A DNA stretch of 9,079 nucleotides. Origin: Pseudomonadota bacterium (GTDB lineage: Bacteria > Pseudomonadota > Alphaproteobacteria > Rhizobiales > Xanthobacteraceae). The stretch is from positions 1-9,079 of the forward strand of contig CAUJKG010000208.1 in the NCBI GenBank assembly GCA_963205465.1, in the 5' to 3' direction. Positions 5,455 to 9,079 of this stretch are shown piece after piece. The translations under genes and the position numbers were made by a program. The notes beneath the pieces are model-generated. The model had not been told where the DNA came from. It saw only the letters and a list, made by a program, of their open reading frames with translations, and ran no database searches. Every line of letters begins with the position of its first letter. Positions within the stretch are counted from its first letter, which is position 1.

Positions 5455-6687
5455 ATGACTCTGGACATACCGACACTGCTCGTCGTCTCGATCTTCGTGA
5501 CGGCGGTGCTGGGATTGCTTTTGATCTTCGCCTGGATTCAGGACCGGAGCATCCAAGCGCTCGGCTGGTGGGGTGTGGCTTATCTGCTCGGCGGCCTGTC
5601 GGCGGGTATGCTCAGTCTGCAGCAGTTCATTGCCAGCACGATCCTGATCGATTTTTCCAGTGCGCTGTTGTTCGTCGCCTGCGGCATGTCATGGAACGGG
5701 GCGCGTGTATTCGACGGCAAAAGCGTGCAGCCTTTTCCGATGTTCGCAGGCGCGATCATATGGCTCGTCGCGTGCCAGATCCCGGGCTTTGCCGAATCCT
5801 CGATCGGCCGCATCGTGGTCAGCTCGCTGATTATTTCGAACTACACGCTTTTCACCGCGTTCGAAATCTGGAGCGGGCGCGGCGAGCGGCTGAACGCACG
5901 CTGGCCGGCGGTGATCGTCATCACGCTGCATGGCGTGGTTTTCCCAAGTCAGGTGCCGCTCACCATGGTTTTGCCGGGCGACCGGATTGCCGCCACGCTC
6001 ACCAATGGCTGGATCGCGACGCTGGCAATCGAATCCTTGCTCTACTCGATCGCCGCGGCCTTCATTCTCCTCGAAATGGCGAAGGAGCGGACCGAGCGCG
6101 TGCACAAGGAGGCCGCGCTGATCGATCCGCTGACCGGCGTCAACAACCGGCGCGCGATCACGGAATTCGCGAAACAGATCCTCGCCCGCGACGTGCGTCC
6201 GACCAAGCCGATGGCGATTTTCATGTTCGACATCGACAAGTTCAAATCGATCAACGACACCTTCGGGCATCCGGTCGGCGATAAGGTCATCAAACTGCTC
6301 GCTGCGACCGCCAAAAAGACGCTCCGTCAAACCGACGTATTCGGCCGGCTCGGCGGCGAGGAGTTCGCGGCGTTCCTCAGCAATACCGACGAGAAGGGCG
6401 CGATCATTGCCGCCGAACGTGTCCGTCTTGCGTTTCTGGACGCGGCGAAAGTGGTGGACGGCCTCGCGATCGGTGCCACCGTCAGCGTCGGCGTGACGTT
6501 TTCCACCAACTACAAGGACGAAGTGGACGATTTGCTGGCGCGTGCCGACGAGGCGCTCTACGAGGCCAAGAATTCCGGGCGCAATCGCGTGGTGATCCGG
6601 AGCGAAAGCAACGCGCACGTCAATGCCACCAGCATCGTGCCGGATATGCACGCGGCGATATCACGCGCCGAAGTTACTACTCATTAA
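5455..6687 (+). CDS. Membrane diguanylate cyclase (GGDEF), second of a tandem pair
   Basis: This 410-residue paralogue of the preceding gene has the same architecture: a membrane domain of six or seven helices over residues 1-210, the linker MAKERTERVHKEAALIDPLT, and a GGDEF domain from about 220 to 385. FDIDKFKSIND, GGEEF (300-304) and the I-site RQTD (291-294) are intact, so it should make c-di-GMP and be feedback-inhibited. The N-terminal domains of the two genes align almost without gaps (for example TLLVVSIFVTAVLGLLLIFAW here and TLFIVSISVTVVLGFLLLFAW there), so the sensor was duplicated together with the catalytic domain. The C-terminal tail, about 25 residues, differs from that of the first gene and is much shorter. 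The ATG at 5455 has only a weak GGCGGG upstream. The gap to the first gene is 103 bases with no evident terminator. Confidence 0.92.
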   Translation: MTLDIPTLLVVSIFVTAVLGLLLIFAWIQDRSIQALGWWGVAYLLGGLSAGMLSLQQFIASTILIDFSSALLFVACGMSWNGARVFDGKSVQPFPMFAGAIIWLVACQIPGFAESSIGRIVVSSLIISNYTLFTAFEIWSGRGERLNARWPAVIVITLHGVVFPSQVPLTMVLPGDRIAATLTNGWIATLAIESLLYSIAAAFILLEMAKERTERVHKEAALIDPLTGVNNRRAITEFAKQILARDVRPTKPMAIFMFDIDKFKSINDTFGHPVGDKVIKLLAATAKKTLRQTDVFGRLGGEEFAAFLSNTDEKGAIIAAERVRLAFLDAAKVVDGLAIGATVSVGVTFSTNYKDEVDDLLARADEALYEAKNSGRNRVVIRSESNAHVNATSIVPDMHAAISRAEVTTH

Positions 6688-6698
6688 CCGTGAGCCGT

Positions 6699-6723
6699 TA
6701 CGCTTGTCTCCATGGCAAGCGTA
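6699..6723 (+). promoter_or_regulatory. Hairpin enclosing the start codon of a small gene
   Basis: The inverted repeat tacgcttg (6699-6706) / caagcgta (6716-6723) has a loop tctccatgg that contains the ATG at 6712-6714. It lies 11 bases after the cyclase stop codon. In RNA it would put the start codon in the loop and could limit or present it to ribosomes. Perfect eight-base arms are notable. There is no T-run, so it is not a strong terminator. Confidence 0.5.
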
Positions 6724-6912
6724 GTGTCCCAGGACCTTTCGGCAGAAGCCGCCCGTCTCGAAGCGATCGCACTCGGTGCGGGCGAGGCGCTGGCCTGCAC
6801 GCATGAGAATGCCGAAGAATTACACCAGTCGCTGATCCGGGAATTCTTCGAACGCAAGCAGAAACGCGGCGTCTGGGCGCGCATGCGTTCGCTGAGCCTG
6901 TTCTCCCTCTAA
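6712..6912 (+). CDS. Small hypothetical protein, 66 residues
   Basis: This short frame begins MASVVSQDLSAEAARLEAIA and ends WARMRSLSLFSL. It is probably real: roughly three quarters of its codons end in G or C, like its neighbours, and the protein is plausible. The N-terminal two thirds are acidic and helical, while the last 20 residues are basic (ERKQKRGVWARMR) with a hydrophobic end. No membrane helix, signal peptide or known domain is seen. It starts 24 bases after the second cyclase and may be on the same message. A Shine-Dalgarno site is not evident, and the ATG lies in the hairpin loop described separately. It converges on the TetR gene, whose stop is 29 bases away. Function is unknown; a role alongside the cyclase would be a guess from position only. 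Confidence 0.55.
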   Translation: MASVVSQDLSAEAARLEAIALGAGEALACTHENAEELHQSLIREFFERKQKRGVWARMRSLSLFSL

Positions 6913-6941
6913 TCCTTCCGACTTGATACTGCTGGCGGCCG

Positions 6942-7601
6942 TTACTTCGGCGGGGGGGCGTATTTCTGCGCGTCCTCGAAAACCCTGCGGGCGAATTCCA
7001 TCAGATCTGCAATCTCTGCGGCCGTGCGGGTAGGGCCGAACTGTCCCTGTACGGCGAGCGTCGCAAAGCCGTGGACCAACGCCCATTCGCGCATGACTGA
7101 GGGATCGGCGTCTTTGTGGATGGGTGGGAAGGTCGTTCCGTACAGTTCGGAATAGGTTTCGATAAAGACCTGGAACGAGGCAGCGCTCGCTTTTGCCAGG
7201 CGTTCGTTTGCGTGGTCGACAAGGCCCTTCTGGAACATCAACTGGAACTGCGCGGGATGTTCGATGGCAAATTCCACGTATCCCATGCCAGTTCCGAGGA
7301 GCCGTTTCCTCGGATCGGTCTCTGTGTCGCGCGCGTGCTTTTCGGCGGCGGTTAGCCGCTCGAACCCGAGGGCGGCGACCTGAGTCAGCAAACCCTTCGC
7401 GTCCCTGAAATGGTGGGCGGGCGCCGCGTGCGAAACACCGGCGCGGCGGGCGCATTCACGTAGCGTGAAACCCTCGACGCCGCGTTCAGTCAGCACAGCT
7501 TCGGCGGCGTCGACGAGCGCCGCCGCGAGGTCGCCGTGATGATAAGCCTTCGGCCGCGCACCAGATTTCCGCCGCGCGGGTCCCTTCGTCCTCGAATCCA
7601 T
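6942..7601 (-). CDS. TetR/AcrR family transcriptional repressor
   Basis: This 219-residue protein is a TetR-type regulator. A basic N-terminal tail (residues 1-18) leads into the DNA-binding domain, with the helix-turn-helix FTLRECARRAGVSHAAPAHHF at about 45-65. The ligand-binding half carries WALVHGFATLAVQGQFG (from Trp173), the W-x3-HG pattern of the TetR C-terminal 'WHG' domain (TetR_C_33). The ATG at 7601 has no strong ribosome-binding site. The gene diverges from the ABA4-like gene; a perfect inverted repeat (7618-7635) lies between them and is the likely operator, so autorepression and control of the membrane-protein operon are expected. The ligand is unknown; in this family it is usually a small hydrophobic molecule. 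The C-terminus ends APPPK, and its stop faces the small 66-residue gene. Confidence 0.93.
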   Translation of the reverse strand: MDSRTKGPARRKSGARPKAYHHGDLAAALVDAAEAVLTERGVEGFTLRECARRAGVSHAAPAHHFRDAKGLLTQVAALGFERLTAAEKHARDTETDPRKRLLGTGMGYVEFAIEHPAQFQLMFQKGLVDHANERLAKASAASFQVFIETYSELYGTTFPPIHKDADPSVMREWALVHGFATLAVQGQFGPTRTAAEIADLMEFARRVFEDAQKYAPPPK

Positions 7602-7617
7602 GGAACTACTTTACATC

Positions 7618-7635
7618 GTCAAGATTTATCTTGAC
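7618..7635. promoter_or_regulatory. Candidate TetR operator
   Basis: gtcaagat-tt-atcttgac is a perfect 8-bp inverted repeat with a 2-base centre, 16 bases upstream of the tetR ATG. It overlaps the TTGACA that I read as the -35 box of the divergent operon. A third copy of the half-site (with an extra leading c, cgtcaagat) occurs in direct orientation at 7671-7679, next to the ribosome-binding site of the ABA4-like gene. Confidence 0.7.
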
Positions 7636-7658
7636 AACAGAAAGATCGGACGTAGTTT
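7631..7658 (+). promoter_or_regulatory. Possible promoter of the ABA4-like operon
   Basis: TTGACA (7631-7636), a 16-base spacer, and TAGTTT (7653-7658). The -35 box is perfect; the -10 box matches only partly. It overlaps the inverted repeat, so repressor binding would block polymerase. The predicted leader is about 30 bases. Confidence 0.45.
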
Positions 7659-7690
7659 CCAACTTGTCACCGTCAAGATGGAGAATGCAG

Positions 7691-8128
7691 ATGACCCCGG
7701 TAACGATTTTCAGCCCCTTGAATTTGTTTGCGATGCTCGGCTGGATCGTGCTGATCGCGGGAATTGTCCTCGATCGCGCATGGATGCGGGACAAGCTCGC
7801 AGGGCTTTATTGGCCGCTTGCTCTTTCCATCGGTTATTGCGTTGCCATCGCGCTTGGCTTTGGCGCATTCAGCGCCGGCGGCAACTTCGAAACGCTCGCG
7901 GGCCTACGTCAGCTTTTCCTGAACGACTGGGCATTGCTCGCTGGCTGGGCGCATTATCTCGCGTTCGACCTTTTCGTCGGCGCCTGGATCGCGCGTGAAG
8001 CGTCGCTCTCAGGCGTGTCGCGCTGGTTCATGATTCCGGTGTTGCCGCTCACCTTCATGTTCGGTCCGGCCGGATTGCTGTTGTTCCAGATTCTGAAAGC
8101 TGCATTCGGGAAAGGAGCCCAGGCATGA
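7691..8128 (+). CDS. ABA4-like (DUF4281) integral membrane protein
   Basis: This 145-residue membrane protein resembles the ABA4-like family (DUF4281, PF14108). In plants, ABA4 is needed for neoxanthin formation; the bacterial members have no settled function. About four membrane helices are visible, around residues 11-28, 41-61, 82-102 and 112-136. Family-like motifs are GWAHYLAFDLFVGAWI (85-100), with His88 and Asp93, and PLTFMFGPAGLLLF (119-132). I place the start at ATG 7691 because GGAG (7680-7683) lies 7 bases upstream; ATG 7685 is too close to it, and the upstream TTG at 7631 is part of the promoter. The stop overlaps the next start as ATGA (8125-8128), so both proteins are made together and probably act together. 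Regulation by the divergent TetR protein is likely. Confidence 0.8.
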   Translation: MTPVTIFSPLNLFAMLGWIVLIAGIVLDRAWMRDKLAGLYWPLALSIGYCVAIALGFGAFSAGGNFETLAGLRQLFLNDWALLAGWAHYLAFDLFVGAWIAREASLSGVSRWFMIPVLPLTFMFGPAGLLLFQILKAAFGKGAQA

Positions 8129-8967
8129 CGTTACTCGCGACGATACAGAACTCCGATCTTGCTCATCCGGCAATGGCATGGCGAACGCTTTATCGTGACG
8201 AGCCGGTGCTGGTGATTTCGACCGCAATGCTTGCCGCGATGATGGTCCCCGCGTTCTTCGCTTTTCTCTCGGAAGCACGGACCTTCAACGGCATCAATGT
8301 CTGGATCAAGCCGCTGAAGTTCATGTCGTCGGCGGCGATCTTTCTGGCGACGCTTGCGATCTTCATGCCGTTTCTCGATCGCGCGGATCGTGCGCGCAAA
8401 TCCGTGAATGCCGCGATCTGGATCATCAGCATCTTCTTGATACTTGAAATTCTCTACATCACCTTCCGTGCGTCACGTGCCGAGGCGTCCCATTTCAATC
8501 GCGATAATGCGCTCGCCATCGCGCTTTATGCATGGATGGGTATCACGATCCTGATTGCGACGGTGTTGAGCGGCTGGATTGGATGGCTGATTCTGAAGGG
8601 CAAAGAGCACATCGCTTCGCCCGAATTGCGATATGCGATCGGTGTCGGCTTGGTAGTCGGTACAGCGCTCGGCAGCTTTACGGCGATTTACATGAGCACG
8701 CAGAGCGGCCACTGGGTCGGCGGTGTCAGGAACGATGCCGGCGGTTCGTTTTTCTTCGGATGGTCGCGGACAGGCGGGGACTTGCGGGTCGCCCACTTTA
8801 TCGGCCTCCATGCGATGCAGGGTATTCCGCTGGTCGGATGGCTGGTCTCTTTGGTCTCGGCCGCTGCGGTAAAGCCAGCCGTGATCGTGTCTGCGGTCCT
8901 TTGGGTGCTGCTCACTGCCGCAACCTTCGCGCAAGCGTTCGCTGAGCGGGCGCTGTTTCCGGTCTGA
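8125..8967 (+). CDS. Seven-span membrane protein of unknown function
   Basis: This 280-residue protein has about seven membrane helices, near residues 28-48, 66-84, 96-114, 129-157, 169-190, 223-247 and 251-275. I do not recognise its family. Between the first two helices is FNGINVWIKPLKF. A loop before helix six contains GHWVGG (195-200) and then GGDLRVAHFIGLHAMQGIPL (217-236). His196, Asp219, Arg221, His224 and His229 cluster near one membrane face and could bind a metal or haem, or act in catalysis; this is inference from residue type only. The start ATG overlaps the stop of the ABA4-like gene, with GAAAGGAG upstream, so the two are translationally coupled. The gene ends just before a GC-rich hairpin. 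It is the second gene of the TetR-controlled operon. Confidence 0.85.
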   Translation: MTLLATIQNSDLAHPAMAWRTLYRDEPVLVISTAMLAAMMVPAFFAFLSEARTFNGINVWIKPLKFMSSAAIFLATLAIFMPFLDRADRARKSVNAAIWIISIFLILEILYITFRASRAEASHFNRDNALAIALYAWMGITILIATVLSGWIGWLILKGKEHIASPELRYAIGVGLVVGTALGSFTAIYMSTQSGHWVGGVRNDAGGSFFFGWSRTGGDLRVAHFIGLHAMQGIPLVGWLVSLVSAAAVKPAVIVSAVLWVLLTAATFAQAFAERALFPV

Positions 8968-8970
8968 CAA

Positions 8971-9004
8971 AACAAAAAGGGCGCTTCTTTACGAAGCGCC
9001 CCTT
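8971..9004 (-). terminator. Intrinsic terminator, stronger on the minus strand
   Basis: gggcgcttc (8979-8987), loop tttac, gaagcgccc (8993-9001): a perfect 9-bp GC-rich stem. Plus-strand transcripts are followed only by CTTG. Minus-strand transcripts end in TTTTTGTTTTG, a proper U-tract. It therefore probably ends a minus-strand unit from beyond the right edge, and the 7-TM operon less efficiently. Confidence 0.75.
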
Positions 9005-9011
9005 GAAGTTG

Positions 9012-9039
9012 GATCGCGCGCTCCCCCGAACGCGCGATC
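9012..9039. other. GC-rich hairpin
   Basis: The perfect inverted repeat gatcgcgcg (9012-9020) / cgcgcgatc (9031-9039) has a 10-base loop. It stands 7 bases from the terminator stem, with no coding frame supported around it. On the minus strand the order is this hairpin, then the terminator with its U-tract, as in the 3' end of a small RNA or an mRNA tail. Confidence 0.6.
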
Positions 9040-9059
9040 TCGGGAGGAAACTAGTTATT

Positions 9060-9079
9060 CGAGCATGATCTCCTCCGAA
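9060..9079. repeat. Cut-off half of a probable palindromic intergenic repeat
   Basis: cgagcatgatctcctccgaa runs to the edge. It resembles the left arm of a palindrome I recall as common in Hyphomicrobiales (gagcatgatc, then a few bases, then ccgaaaacc). The matching right arm would lie outside the window, so this is an identification from memory of one arm only. Confidence 0.4.

Noticed and set aside
4068..5468. A 466-codon antisense frame over the first cyclase gene, and a 320-codon one (5689-6651) over the second
   Set aside because: Both are rich in Arg, His and Asp with no domain, and they mirror well-supported GGDEF genes. Their similarity to each other follows from the paralogy of the sense genes.
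6684..6884. Antisense 66-codon frame opposite the small gene at 6712-6912
   Set aside because: Its translation is rich in Ser, Arg and Ala with no ribosome-binding site; the plus frame has the better codon pattern and follows the cyclase gene.
6820..7455. A 211-codon minus-strand frame overlapping the repressor gene
   Set aside because: It is an out-of-frame shadow of the TetR gene, dominated by Arg and Pro.
7631..7690. TTG at 7631 as an earlier start of the ABA4-like gene
   Set aside because: The TTG is part of the TTGACA promoter box, it lacks a ribosome-binding site, and the added residues are not membrane-like; ATG 7691 has GGAG at good spacing.
1..9079. CRISPR arrays, tRNA or rRNA genes, insertion sequences, toxin-antitoxin pairs
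   Set aside because: No regularly spaced repeats, cloverleaf structures, transposase motifs or recognisable toxin-antitoxin genes were seen.

Overview
This window looks like chromosome from an alphaproteobacterium of the order Hyphomicrobiales, close to Bradyrhizobium, Rhodopseudomonas, Afipia or Pseudolabrys. The evidence is a GC-rich composition with G/C-ending codons, the typical alphaproteobacterial L13-S9 (rplM-rpsI) pair behind a CTTGAC-type promoter, and short palindromic elements of a type common between genes in these genera. No strain can be named from the sequence alone.

Layout from left to right. Positions 1-179 (minus) hold the 5' part of an unrecognised AT-rich gene that runs off the left edge. 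Next come a YccU-type CoA-binding protein and an enoyl-CoA hydratase-like protein, both on the minus strand, separated by two head-to-head copies of a palindromic intergenic repeat (735-844). A hot-dog thioesterase of the PaaI type diverges from the hydratase-like gene. An AT-rich spacer rich in palindromes (2197-2250) precedes a clear housekeeping promoter and the rplM-rpsI operon. A TMEM175/DUF1211 channel-like protein follows rpsI closely.

Positions 4026-6687 hold two tandem paralogous membrane diguanylate cyclases. They share the same multi-spanning N-terminal domain and each has an intact GGEEF active site and an RxxD inhibitory site. A small 66-residue gene follows, with its start codon in the loop of a hairpin. 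A TetR-type repressor (minus) then diverges from a translationally coupled two-gene operon. That operon encodes an ABA4-like (DUF4281) membrane protein and a seven-span membrane protein I cannot assign. A perfect inverted repeat between them overlaps the -35 region and is a strong candidate for the repressor's operator. The right end carries two GC-rich hairpins, one of which ends minus-strand transcripts better than plus-strand ones, and what appears to be the cut-off half of another Hyphomicrobiales palindromic repeat.

Most of the window is ordinary chromosomal backbone. The parts most worth following up are the TetR/ABA4-like/7-TM module, the tandem cyclases, the hydratase-like protein that lacks both canonical catalytic glutamates, and the AT-rich gene at the left edge. 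I did not find a clearly new defence or mobile system.
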